Source: Xanthomonas sp. NCPPB 1128
Lineage (GTDB): Bacteria; Pseudomonadota; Gammaproteobacteria; Xanthomonadales; Xanthomonadaceae
DNA: 64,000 nt
Direction: 5' to 3'
NCBI RefSeq assembly: GCF_001043115.1
Contig: NZ_LFME01000018.1
Span: forward strand, 1 to 64,000
Under the pieces are notes generated by a model that was given only the letters and a program-made list of their open reading frames with translations, did no database searches and was not told the origin of the DNA. Both the position numbers and the translations under genes were made by a program. Positions 34,736-43,740 of this stretch are shown here, piece by piece; the first letter of the stretch is position 1, and each line of letters opens with the position of its first letter.

Positions 34736-36094
34736 CTAATCCTGCGCGGCGGCCAGCGCCAGGCCCTGCACCACGCCGAACGAGGGGTCGCCGTGGACCA
34801 GGCGCGCCTGCGGGAAGGCCGCGGCGACCAGGCGCTGCAGGTAGCCGGCGCGCGACATGCCGCCGGTCAGGAACACCGCGGCCGGATCGCCGCCGATGTC
34901 CTGGCGCACCTGCGCCAGCAGCTCCTGCAGCGCCTCCAGGTAACTGCGTGCGGCCTGCACCAGTTCCTCGGCCTGCACCTGCACCTGCAGCCCGGCCTCG
35001 ATGTAGTCCAGCGTCTCGGCGTGCCGCTCGGCGTCGCTGAGGCGGATCTTGCTGCGCTCCACCGCGCGGTACAGGCGCGCGGTGTTGCCGGGTTCCTGCA
35101 ACGCCTGCAGGCGCGCCTCGTACGGCGCGGGGACGGCGTCGTAGCGGTGCTGGCGGAAATCGCGCTGGCGGGTGGTGTCCTGCACCATCGCCGCTTCGAC
35201 GTAGTGGTGCGAAGGCACGCGGGTGATGCCGCGGCCGAACTGCGGCATGAACCCGGCCAGGCTCAGCGCCAGGTCGATGTCGGTGCCGCCGCGCGGGATG
35301 CCCCAGGCGCGGTGCACCTGCGGTGCGGCGTCGCCGCCGACGCTGGCGTGGGCGATGTCGGTGGTGCCGCCGCCGATGTCCACCACCACCGCGGCGTGTC
35401 GCTCGCGGCTGACCGCGTGGTAGTGCATCGCCGCGGCGGCCGGTTCCTCCAGGAAGGCGACGTCGTCGAAGCCGGCGGTGATCGCGGCGCTGTGCAGGAT
35501 CTCCAGCGCCTGCGCGTTGCCGGCCTCGCCGATCGAGCTGCGGAACTGCACCGGACGGCCGAGCAGCGCGCGGCGCACCTGCATGCCCAGTTGCTGCGAG
35601 GCGGTCAAACGGATGTGTTCGAGGATATGCGCGGCGATGCCGGTGATGGTCTGGCGCGCGCGCGGATGCAGGTTGTAGCCCAGCATCGATTTGGGGCTCT
35701 GCACGAGGTTGCCTTCGCCCTCGACGAAGTAGGCGTCCAGCGCGTCATCGCCGTAGACGGCGTTCTGCAGCAGCGCCGCGGAACTGCGCGGCTCGCGCAT
35801 CTGCGCTTCCATCCATTGCCGGCGCACCACCCGGATCGCATCGCGGCGCAACGCCTCGGGACTGCGTTCGCGCCCGGCGGCGAGCGCATCGCGGCGGCCG
35901 GATTCGATCAGCTCGTCCACCTGCCGTTCCAGCGCCGGGGTCAGGTCGAACTCGGCGGGGTCGCGCATCACCTCGGGGAAGTACACCGTGGTGCGGAACT
36001 GCTGCTGCGCGCCGAAATCGATCGGCACCACGCGGCCGTCGATCACCGCGGCGACGGCGGAATTGCTGGTGCCGAAGTCGATACCGAGGCGCAT
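34736..36094 (-). CDS. yegD: Hsp70-like chaperone/ATPase (YegD type)
   Basis: 452 aa from the ATG at 36094, where LGIDFGTSNSAVA starts the actin-fold phosphate-1 motif; an in-frame extension of 29 codons upstream is not protein-like. Phosphate-2 motif VVVDIGGGTTDIAHA and adenosine motif VFLTGGMSRAGYLQRL are present. The substrate-binding domain of DnaK is missing, as in YegD. It should bind and hydrolyse ATP. Its client is unknown. It is followed by SlyD on the same strand, another folding helper. Confidence 0.9.
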   Translation of the reverse strand: MRLGIDFGTSNSAVAAVIDGRVVPIDFGAQQQFRTTVYFPEVMRDPAEFDLTPALERQVDELIESGRRDALAAGRERSPEALRRDAIRVVRRQWMEAQMREPRSSAALLQNAVYGDDALDAYFVEGEGNLVQSPKSMLGYNLHPRARQTITGIAAHILEHIRLTASQQLGMQVRRALLGRPVQFRSSIGEAGNAQALEILHSAAITAGFDDVAFLEEPAAAAMHYHAVSRERHAAVVVDIGGGTTDIAHASVGGDAAPQVHRAWGIPRGGTDIDLALSLAGFMPQFGRGITRVPSHHYVEAAMVQDTTRQRDFRQHRYDAVPAPYEARLQALQEPGNTARLYRAVERSKIRLSDAERHAETLDYIEAGLQVQVQAEELVQAARSYLEALQELLAQVRQDIGGDPAAVFLTGGMSRAGYLQRLVAAAFPQARLVHGDPSFGVVQGLALAAAQD

Positions 36095-36169
36095 GACGGG
36101 GGCGGGCGGCGGAAGGGCCGCGCACTGTGGGGCAAGCCGCGGCGCGACGCAAGCGCGGCCCAGAACGCA

Positions 36170-36193
36170 CGAGGCCCGCATCGGCGGGCCTCG
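36170..36193 (-). terminator. Stem-loop after slyD
   Basis: A 10-bp perfect stem, CGAGGCCCGC and GCGGGCCTCG, with a 4-nt loop lies 23 bases after the slyD stop on the minus strand. There is no U-tract, so it may pause or stabilise the transcript rather than terminate it. Confidence 0.5.
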
Positions 36194-36215
36194 TCGGAAC
36201 AGGAAACCGGGCCGC

Positions 36216-36686
36216 TTACAGTGCGGCGCCGGCGTGGCCCTGGTTCTTTTCCTGCTCGGTGGCCTCGCGCACGCCGGCCACTTCCACCGCGAAATGCAGC
36301 ACCTGCCCGGCCAGCGGGTGGTTGCCGTCGATGGTCACCAGTTCTTCGCCGACCTCGGTGACCGTGACCAGCAGCGGACCCTGGTCGGTCTGCGCCTGGA
36401 ACTGCATGCCCGGCGCCAGCGACCCGGCATCCGGGAACGAACCGCGCGGCACCTGCTGCACCAGCTGTTCGTGACGCGGGCCGTAGCCCTCGGCCGGGAT
36501 CACGTCGGCGGTGACCGACTCGCCGGTGCGCTTGCCGGTCAGCGCCTTCTCCAGGCCCGGCACGATGTTGCCGGCGCCGTGCAGGTAGCTCAGCGGATTG
36601 TCCGGCGAGGACTGGTCGATCACTTCACCGGCGTCGTCGGTGAGGGTGTAGTGGATGGTGGCGACAAGCCCGTTGGCGATCTCCAT
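36216..36686 (-). CDS. slyD: FKBP-type peptidyl-prolyl isomerase SlyD
   Basis: 156 aa. The FKBP core (VATIHYTLTDDAGEVIDQSS, LSYLHGAGNIVPGLEKALTG) is split by the IF chaperone insert, ending in GNHPLAGQVLHFAVEVAGVR. It lacks the long His/Cys metal-binding tail of E. coli SlyD, so nickel delivery is less likely. Cytoplasmic prolyl isomerase and chaperone. Confidence 0.93.
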   Translation of the reverse strand: MEIANGLVATIHYTLTDDAGEVIDQSSPDNPLSYLHGAGNIVPGLEKALTGKRTGESVTADVIPAEGYGPRHEQLVQQVPRGSFPDAGSLAPGMQFQAQTDQGPLLVTVTEVGEELVTIDGNHPLAGQVLHFAVEVAGVREATEQEKNQGHAGAAL

Positions 36687-36811
36687 GGGAAACCTCGTTC
36701 AGTGAGTAAGGGGGATACGCCGGCACAGTCACAGCGCGATGAGAGGGGTGCTACCCGGCTACCCTAACGAAAAGCGGCGCAGGGCCGCAAGTCGCGCCGG
36801 CGCGCCGCCAT

Positions 36812-37768
36812 TCAGGGCGCCGGCGGCTGGCGCAGCGCGGTGCGCCGGGCCAGCCAGGTCTCCGGGGTCTGCGGCTTGACGAACAGCGCCTGCAGTTCCG
36901 GGTGCTCGGCGCGCGCGGCGGCCTCGATGCGTTCGATGCACGCTTCGATCTGCGCGGTGCTGCGCTGGTCCTCGAACTCGGCGCTGAGCGCAGCGACCAC
37001 CTGGTCCGGCCCCATCTGCACGCTCAGCACGCCGTTGACCGCGCGCACGTCCGGATCGGCGGCGGCGATGCGCCGCAGTGCGTCGCCGAGCGGGCGCGCC
37101 GCCGGCTCGCCGATCAGCAGGCCCTTGGTCTCGCGTGCCAGCACGAACGCCGAGCAGGCCAGCACCGCGGCGATGCCGATGGAAGCGACGCCGTCCAGTT
37201 CGGGCGTGTCCAGCCACTGCGCGGCGAGCAGCCCGGCCAGCGCGATCAACAGGCCGATCAACGCCGCGCTGTCTTCCACCAGCACGGTGAACAAGCTCGG
37301 GTCCTTGCTCTCGCGGAACGCCTGCACGTAGCTCAGGCGGCCCTTGCGCGCGCGGAACTCGCGCAGCGAGATCCACCACGAGCCGCCCTCGAACAGCAGC
37401 GACAGTCCCAGCACGATGTAGTTGAGGGTGTGGTCGCTGGCCGGCTGCGGATCGCGGATGTGGGCGATGCCCTCGTACAGCGACACCCCCGCGCCGAGCG
37501 CGAACACCAGCAGGGCGACGATGAAGCTCCAGAAGTACAGCTCGCGCCCATGGCCGAACGGATGGGTGGCGTCGGCCGGGCGCGCGGCGCGGCGCAGGCC
37601 GTACAGCAGCAACAGCTCGTTGACCGTGTCCACCAGCGAATGCACGCCTTCGCTGAGCATCGCCGAACTGCCCGAGATCGCCGCGGCGACGAACTTGGCG
37701 ATGGCGATGGCCAGATTGCCGGCAAGCGCGGCGTAGATCGCGAGGCGCGACCCGGACGAAGCGGACAT
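36812..37768 (-). CDS. Cation diffusion facilitator transporter, ZnT9-like
   Basis: 318 aa with six predicted membrane helices. The first metal-site motif in TM2 is SEGVHSLVDTVNE (HxxxD), followed by the loop THPFGHGRELYFWSF. In TM5 the usual HxxxD is replaced by VEDSAALIG, as in the SLC30A9/ZnT9 branch of the family. The C-terminal dimerisation domain covers about 210-300. It would exchange divalent cations for protons at the inner membrane, but the altered site makes the metal uncertain. Confidence 0.9.
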   Translation of the reverse strand: MSASSGSRLAIYAALAGNLAIAIAKFVAAAISGSSAMLSEGVHSLVDTVNELLLLYGLRRAARPADATHPFGHGRELYFWSFIVALLVFALGAGVSLYEGIAHIRDPQPASDHTLNYIVLGLSLLFEGGSWWISLREFRARKGRLSYVQAFRESKDPSLFTVLVEDSAALIGLLIALAGLLAAQWLDTPELDGVASIGIAAVLACSAFVLARETKGLLIGEPAARPLGDALRRIAAADPDVRAVNGVLSVQMGPDQVVAALSAEFEDQRSTAQIEACIERIEAAARAEHPELQALFVKPQTPETWLARRTALRQPPAP

Positions 37769-37850
37769 GAGATTCCTGCGGCTGGCACGGCGGCACGGGG
37801 CGGGCGGCTACAATAGGCGGCTCGCCGTCGTCGCCGTATCAAGGACTCCC

Positions 37851-38192
37851 ATGCCCGCCGCACCCGCCTGCCCGCAATGCACCCTGGAAAACACCTATGT
37901 CGACGGCGCCAACTGGGTGTGCGCGGACTGCGGCCACGAGTGGCCGGCCGCGGCCGAAGCCGCCAACGACGCGGCGACGGTGGTGCGCGACAGCAACGGC
38001 AACGTGCTGCAGGCCGGCGATACGGTGGTCGTGATCAAGGACCTGAAGGTCAAGGGCTCGTCGATCCCGCTGAAGCAGGGCACGGTGATCCGCGGCATCC
38101 GCCTGGTCGAGGACGATGCCGAACACATCGAAGGCAACTCGGACAAGATCAAGGGCCTGGTGCTGAAGACCTGCTTCCTGCGCAAGGCCTGA
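37851..38192 (+). CDS. yjdM: YjdM/PhnA family zinc-ribbon protein
   Basis: 113 aa from the ATG at 37851. N-terminal zinc ribbon CPQC ... CADCGHEW, followed by the all-beta PhnA domain with SNGNVLQAGDTVVVIKDLKV and KGSSIPLKQGTVIRGIRLV. The family is misnamed alkylphosphonate utilisation protein; it has no proven role in phosphonate use. There are no phosphonate genes nearby. Confidence 0.92.
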   Translation: MPAAPACPQCTLENTYVDGANWVCADCGHEWPAAAEAANDAATVVRDSNGNVLQAGDTVVVIKDLKVKGSSIPLKQGTVIRGIRLVEDDAEHIEGNSDKIKGLVLKTCFLRKA

Positions 38193-38251
38193 GGCTGGCG
38201 CGACGGTGCCGCGCGCCGGCGGCGTTCGGCGCCTGTAGGGAGGCAGGTGAC

Positions 38252-38320
38252 CCGTAGGGCGGCTTCAGTCGCGACTGACGTCATCAGGACCGCCCTTCGC
38301 GGCTGAAGCCGCTCCTGCAC
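38252..38320. repeat. Inverted pair of REP-like palindromes
   Basis: Two degenerate REP units face each other: GTAGGGCGGCTTCAGTCGCG (about 38254-38273) and the reverse-oriented TTCGCGGCTGAAGCCGCTCC (38296-38315). This is the same family as at 10053-10323 and 53781-53850. It lies between yjdM and the S9 peptidase gene. The whole gap 38193-38523 otherwise shows no gene. Confidence 0.75.
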
Positions 38321-38523
38321 GCGCTGCTTCCGTTAGCCGATGGAGGCCGCCGTCCGGGCGCCAGCCGCGCACGGCGTGCGTCCTGCCCGCGAAGGGAGAG
38401 ATGCGATCACCCGCGGCGTGGCGTCGTCGCCCCCGACGCCCAGCGTGCGCGGTGCGGCGGCTATCATGTGCCACGGCGCCGGGGGGCGTCGCCGGCCGGA
38501 CCGGCGCAGATACGGAACAGGGG

Positions 38524-41064
38524 ATGCACATGCACACGTACACAGGGGCGACGGCTGCCGGCCGTCTGGCGCGCACGTTGATCCTGGGCTGGGCGCTATG
38601 CCTGCTGGCGCTGCCGGCCTGGGCGCGGATGCAGGAAGTCAAGCCGGGACAGACGCCGGAGCTGGCGCCGGGCGAAGGCCTGGTGGTGGTGGCGGTGGAC
38701 ACCGACGTCGCATTGAGCGGCGTGGAGTTGAACAAGGACGGCAAGGTCTTCGGCGGCGGCACCCTGTCCGGTCTCAAGCCGGGCATCAGCTACCGGCTGT
38801 ACATTGCGCCGGCCGGCGACTACGCCTGGCGCCGGGTGCTGCTGATCTCGCAGTTCGGCTACAACCTGCGCGACAACGACGAGTTCCGCTTCCGGCTCGA
38901 GCCGGGGCAGATCACCTACCCGGGCGACCTGCTGTTCCGGCCATCCTCGTTCTTCAGTGGCGACATGGGCATGGTCAATCGCGCCTTGGCGGCGATGGAC
39001 TGGTTGCAGCAGACCCATCCGGTGCTGTCGGCGCGCTACGCCCTGCGTTACGCCGGGCACTACCCGGATCCGTTCCCGGAGTTCTACCGCAAGGCGCTGG
39101 CGCAGCACCCCGACGCACGTCCCGCGGCGCAGGTGGCGCTGCGCGCACCGCCGGCGCCGGGCGCCCTGCCGATCGCGCCGGCCACGCTGTTCCGCGATAG
39201 CCGCATCACCGACCTCAGCCTGAATCCGCGCGGCGATCTGCTGGCGTTGCAGGTGCACGAGCGCAAGGACGAATGGCGCATCGAACTGCTGGACCTGACC
39301 AGCGATCAGCAGCGCCTGCTCGCCACCAGTGTCGATCCGATCAAGCAGATGCTGTGGGCCGGCAACGACGCGTTGCTGTTCACCGTGCCGGTGAAGAACG
39401 GGCGCGACGTGGTGCGCGGCATCCGCGCCGATGTGGCGGCAGACGGCAAGCGCAAGTGGAGTCCGCTGACCTTGCCCGACGGCGGGTTCCTGGTCGATGC
39501 CCTGCCGCAACGCCCCAACCAGGTGCTGTACGCCACCACCTTGAGCAACGGCGACAACGCCGTGCAGGTCCTGGACGTGTCCAGCCAGGCGGCGATCGAT
39601 CGCTGGCGGCCGCGCCTGCGCGACCGGGTCAACGTCGGCCTGGAGCGGGACGTCGGCTGGCTGACCGACGGGGAAGGGCGGCTGCGCCTGGCCATCGTGC
39701 GCCGCGACGACGGCTACGTGCTGCGCTACCGCGACGGCGAAGGAACCACCTATCGCGACGTGATGACGCTCGACCACCTGCGCGATTTCCAGCCGGTGGG
39801 CCTGTCCTATGCGGCGGACCAGATCTATGCGGTGACCGACGACGGACGCGCGCAGCGGGACCTGATCGCCTACGACGTGGCCACGCGCAAGATCGTGCGC
39901 ACGCTGTTCAGCCGCAGCGGGGTCGACGTGGTCGACATGATCCAGGGCCCGCAGCGCACTCCGATCGGCGTCACCTACTACGAGAGTGGACGCCTGGTCA
40001 GCCACTACTTCGAGAGCGCCGACGAGCGCCTGGGCCGCGCGCTCAGCGCGGCCTTGCCGGGGCGCAACCTGCAGATCGCCGCGCGCAATGCGGACGGCAA
40101 GCAGATGGTGCTCTGGGCCGACGCCGCCGACCAGCCGCCGCAGCTCTACCATCTCGACCTGGACAAGCGCGTGGCGCGGTCGATCGGCGAGACCATGCCG
40201 TGGCTGCACGGCATGGCCTTCGCCCCCAGCGAGGTGTTCCGATTCAAGGGCCGCGACGGACTGCCGCTGGAAGCCTTTCTGACCCTGCCACCTGGTGCCG
40301 GACGCAAACCGCTGGTGGTGTTCCCGCACGGCGGGCCGATCGGCGTCGCCGATGCGCTGGGCTTCGACCCGGAGACGCAGTTCCTCGCCTCGTTGGGCTA
40401 CGCGGTGCTGCGGGTCAACTTCCGCGGGTCGGACGGTTACGGTCGCGCGTTTCGCGAAGCCGGACGCGGCAGCTTCGGCACGTTGATCGAGGACGATATC
40501 GATGCGGCGATCGTGCAGGCGCAGGCGCGCTATCCGCTGGATCCGCAGCGCATGTGCGTGGTCGGCGCCAGCTACGGCGGTTACTCGGCGCTGGTGATGA
40601 CGATCCGCTGGCCGCAACGCTTCCGCTGCGCCGTCTCCATCGCCGGCGTGGCCGATCGCATCCTGTTCTATACCGCCAGCGACGGCGCGCGCAGCGCCGA
40701 GGGACGCGCGAACCTGGAAAAGCACCTGGGCGATCCCAAGGCGGAGCTGGCGCAGATGATCGACACCTCGCCGCTGTACCACTACGACGCGATCAAGGTG
40801 CCGGTGATGCTGGCGCACGGCCTGGAGGACCGGCGGGTGGACTACGAGCACACCCGGCGCATGCTGCGCATGCTGGACATGGCCGGCAATCCACCGGTGG
40901 GATTGAGCTTCCAGGGCGAGGGCCACGGTTTCGCCGACGTCGAGCATCGCGTCGCGTTGTGGAGCGGCGTGGCCGGCTTCCTGCAGGCCCATCTCTCGGG
41001 CCCGGAAGGCAGTCCAGCGCCGACACCAGCGCCGACACCGGGCGCTGTCGCGACGGCGCCCTGA
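38524..41064 (+). CDS. S9 family (prolyl oligopeptidase-type) peptidase with an extra N-terminal domain
   Basis: 846 aa from the ATG at 38524; a second ATG two codons later is equally plausible. A signal-like helix (LILGWALCLLALPAWARM) is followed by about 190 residues of an unrecognised domain, a beta-propeller (about 230-540), then the alpha/beta hydrolase domain. Catalytic residues: Ser683 in GASYGG, Asp769 in HGLEDRR, His801 in GHGF. It is a periplasmic or secreted dipeptidyl/oligopeptidase. The N-terminal region, rich in YRLYIAPAGDYAWRRV-type sequence, is not part of the standard S9 architecture. Confidence 0.9.
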   Translation: MHMHTYTGATAAGRLARTLILGWALCLLALPAWARMQEVKPGQTPELAPGEGLVVVAVDTDVALSGVELNKDGKVFGGGTLSGLKPGISYRLYIAPAGDYAWRRVLLISQFGYNLRDNDEFRFRLEPGQITYPGDLLFRPSSFFSGDMGMVNRALAAMDWLQQTHPVLSARYALRYAGHYPDPFPEFYRKALAQHPDARPAAQVALRAPPAPGALPIAPATLFRDSRITDLSLNPRGDLLALQVHERKDEWRIELLDLTSDQQRLLATSVDPIKQMLWAGNDALLFTVPVKNGRDVVRGIRADVAADGKRKWSPLTLPDGGFLVDALPQRPNQVLYATTLSNGDNAVQVLDVSSQAAIDRWRPRLRDRVNVGLERDVGWLTDGEGRLRLAIVRRDDGYVLRYRDGEGTTYRDVMTLDHLRDFQPVGLSYAADQIYAVTDDGRAQRDLIAYDVATRKIVRTLFSRSGVDVVDMIQGPQRTPIGVTYYESGRLVSHYFESADERLGRALSAALPGRNLQIAARNADGKQMVLWADAADQPPQLYHLDLDKRVARSIGETMPWLHGMAFAPSEVFRFKGRDGLPLEAFLTLPPGAGRKPLVVFPHGGPIGVADALGFDPETQFLASLGYAVLRVNFRGSDGYGRAFREAGRGSFGTLIEDDIDAAIVQAQARYPLDPQRMCVVGASYGGYSALVMTIRWPQRFRCAVSIAGVADRILFYTASDGARSAEGRANLEKHLGDPKAELAQMIDTSPLYHYDAIKVPVMLAHGLEDRRVDYEHTRRMLRMLDMAGNPPVGLSFQGEGHGFADVEHRVALWSGVAGFLQAHLSGPEGSPAPTPAPTPGAVATAP

Positions 41065-41105
41065 CCGCGGCGGCGGCACCATGGCGGTGCCGCCGCAGGA
41101 CGCGA

Positions 41106-42194
41106 TCACTCCAGGGTCGGGTAGTCGGTGTAACCCTTGGCACCGCCGCCGTACAGCGTGTCGGCGTCCACCTGGTTCAAGGGTGCGTCGCGGCGCAGCC
41201 GTTCCACCAGGTCCGGGTTGGCGATGAACGGGCGGCCGAACGCCACTGCGTCGGCGCGGCCGGAGGCCACGGTCTCTTCGGCCAGCGCCTTGTCGTAGCC
41301 GTTGTTGACCAGCCACGGGCCATGGAACTTGGCGCGCAGCGCGGCATAGTCGAAGGCGATGTTGTCGCGCGGGCCGCCGGTGGCGCCCTCGATCACGTGC
41401 ACGAAGGCCAGGCCCAGCGGATCCAGCCGTTCCACCGCGCGCTCGAACAGCGGCTGCGGGTCGCTGTCGCGCGCATCGTTGGCCGGGGTCACCGGCGACA
41501 GACGCACGCCGGTACGGTCGGCGCCGATCTCCTGCGCCACCGCCTGCACCACTTCGAACAGCAGGCGCGTACGGTTCTCGATGCTGCCGCCGTAGGCGTC
41601 GTCGCGGTGGTTGCTGCCGTCGCGCAGGAACTGGTCGATCAGGTAGCCGTTGGCGGCATGCACTTCCACGCCATCGAAGCCGGCGGCGATGGCGTTGCGG
41701 GCGGCACGACGGAAGTCCTCGATCAGCCCAGGGATTTCGTCCAGGCGCAGCGCGCGCGGCGCGGAGACATCGGTGAAGCCCTCGGCGGTGAAGGTTTTGG
41801 CGTCGGCGCGCAGCGCGCTCGGCGCGACCGGCGCCGCGCCGTCCGGCAGCAGGCTGACGTGCGAGATGCGGCCGACGTGCCACAGCTGCAGCACGATCTT
41901 GCCGCCGCGGCGATGCACTTCGTCGGTGACCGTCTTCCACGCCGCGACCTGCGCGTCGCTGTAGATCCCCGGGGTGTCCTTGTAGCCCTGGCCCATCGGG
42001 CTGATCTGGGTCGCCTCGGCGATGAGCAGGCCGGCGCTGGCGCGCTGGCCGTAGTACTCGGCGGCCAGCGGCGAGGGGATGCGACCTTCGCCTTCGGCGC
42101 GGTTGCGGGTCAGCGGCGCCATCACGATGCGGTTGGCCAATGCGATCGCGCCCAGGCGCAGCGGCGTGAACAGCGGGGAAGCGGTGTCGGTCAT
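41106..42194 (-). CDS. Old yellow enzyme family NADH:flavin oxidoreductase (NemA-like)
   Basis: 362 aa. TIM barrel with FMN. The substrate-binding His/Asn pair is seen in VEVHAANGYLID, the FMN site in NRIVMAPLTRNRA and LQLWHVGR, and the phosphate-binding region in VAFGRPFIANPDL. It reduces activated C=C bonds, nitro-esters or N-ethylmaleimide-type electrophiles with NAD(P)H. It diverges from the MFS transporter at 42459, and a shared regulator is not visible. Confidence 0.92.
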   Translation of the reverse strand: MTDTASPLFTPLRLGAIALANRIVMAPLTRNRAEGEGRIPSPLAAEYYGQRASAGLLIAEATQISPMGQGYKDTPGIYSDAQVAAWKTVTDEVHRRGGKIVLQLWHVGRISHVSLLPDGAAPVAPSALRADAKTFTAEGFTDVSAPRALRLDEIPGLIEDFRRAARNAIAAGFDGVEVHAANGYLIDQFLRDGSNHRDDAYGGSIENRTRLLFEVVQAVAQEIGADRTGVRLSPVTPANDARDSDPQPLFERAVERLDPLGLAFVHVIEGATGGPRDNIAFDYAALRAKFHGPWLVNNGYDKALAEETVASGRADAVAFGRPFIANPDLVERLRRDAPLNQVDADTLYGGGAKGYTDYPTLE

Positions 42195-42458
42195 CGGTGG
42201 GTCTCTCGGTGGTGGAGTGGGGCGGGCGACCCTACAGCGTGGCGCTGCAAGGCGGCGTGCGTGCAGGACATGGGGACGCACGCGGCGGTTTCGCGGTGGT
42301 GCGATGGGACAGTGCGTTGCTGCCGCGGCGTGTTCGCGAGGGCATCGCCGCGCCAGGTGCCGCCAGCGGCCCACGCAACGCGGCGTTGCGCGCGCGGTGG
42401 CTGCAGGATGTGCTGCAATGCACAATAATGGGCGGCCCTTACTTTTCGGGACGTGCGC

Positions 42459-43661
42459 ATGACCTCATCCGCCACGGCGCCGCTGTCGCGGCGCGGCTAC
42501 GTGCTGATCCTGTTCGCGCTGGCGATGGGCGGTTTCGCGATCGGCACCAGCGAGTTCTCCACCATGGGCCTGATGCCGTACATCGGCCGTGGCCTGGTCA
42601 TCGATGCGCCGCAGGTCGGGCATCTGATCAGCGCCTACGCGCTGGGCGTGGTGGTCGGCGCGCCGCTGCTGGCGATCCTCGGCGCACGCTGGTCGCGGCG
42701 GGATCTGCTGCTGGCGCTGATGGGCTTCTATGCATTCGGCAACCTCGCCAGCGCAGTGGCGCCGGACTATCACAGCATGCTGCTGGCGCGGTTCGTCGCC
42801 GGCCTGCCGCACGGCGCCTACTTCGGCGTGGCGACCCTGGTGGCCGCGTCGATCGGTCCGCCCGACCAGCGCGGCGCGGCGGTCAGTCGGGTGCTGCTCG
42901 GCCTCAACCTGGCAGTGCTGGTCGGCAACCCGTTGGCGACCTGGCTCGGTCAGGTGGCGCAATGGCGCTACGCCTACGCCCTGGTCGCGGTGATCGCGGT
43001 GCTGACGGTGGTGCTGGTGTGGCGCCTGCTGCCGGCCGATCCGCAGGAGTCGCGGCCCTCGCCGTTGCGCGAGCTGCGCGCCTTCAACCGCACGCAGGTG
43101 TGGCTGGCGCTGGGCATCGGGTCGATCGGTTTCGCCGGCATGTTCTGCGTCTTCAGCTATCTGGCGCCGACCCTGATGGAGGTCACCGGCGTGTCCGAAC
43201 ACTGGATCCCGGTGGCGATGGGCGCGTTCGGGCTGGGCGGCTTGCTCGGCAACCTGGCCGGCGGCTGGCTGTTCGACCGCATGCAGTTCCGCGCGGTGCC
43301 GCTGGTGCTGCTGTGGTCGCTGGCGGTGCTGCTGGCGTTCCCGCTGGCGGCGACCTCGCCGTGGGCGGTGCTGCCGGCGGTGGTCGCGGTCGGCAGCATG
43401 GGCGCGCTGGCGCCGGTGTTGCAGACCCGCTTGATGGATGTGGCCAGCGATGCGCAGACTCTGGCGGCGGCTTCCAACCATGCGGCGTTCAACCTGGCCA
43501 ACGCGCTGGGACCGTGGCTTGGCGGCATCGCGATCGGCGCCGGCCTGGGCTGGACCTCCACCGGCTATGTGGGCGCGGCGATGGCCGTGGGCGGCCTGCT
43601 GATCTACCTGTGGGCGCGCCAGGCGGCACGGCGTGCTGCCTGCGCGCACGCGGCCGGCTAG
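42459..43661 (+). CDS. MFS transporter, DHA1 (AraJ/sugar-efflux-like)
   Basis: 400 aa from the ATG at 42459; an in-frame GTG lies two codons upstream. Twelve predicted membrane helices with the TM1 signature SEFSTMGLMPYI and the loop 2-3 motif ILGARWSRRDLLL, both typical of the DHA1 efflux group (EmrD/AraJ/YdhP-like). It expels sugars, purines or drugs by proton antiport; the substrate cannot be told from the sequence. The divergent neighbour is an old yellow enzyme. Confidence 0.9.
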   Translation: MTSSATAPLSRRGYVLILFALAMGGFAIGTSEFSTMGLMPYIGRGLVIDAPQVGHLISAYALGVVVGAPLLAILGARWSRRDLLLALMGFYAFGNLASAVAPDYHSMLLARFVAGLPHGAYFGVATLVAASIGPPDQRGAAVSRVLLGLNLAVLVGNPLATWLGQVAQWRYAYALVAVIAVLTVVLVWRLLPADPQESRPSPLRELRAFNRTQVWLALGIGSIGFAGMFCVFSYLAPTLMEVTGVSEHWIPVAMGAFGLGGLLGNLAGGWLFDRMQFRAVPLVLLWSLAVLLAFPLAATSPWAVLPAVVAVGSMGALAPVLQTRLMDVASDAQTLAAASNHAAFNLANALGPWLGGIAIGAGLGWTSTGYVGAAMAVGGLLIYLWARQAARRAACAHAAG

Positions 43662-43740
43662 GGCGTGCCCAAACTCACTGAGCGCGCCTGCCAGACCCAA
43701 CGCGGCGCATTCGGGCAGTGAGGACTTGCCCTAGGCTGCG

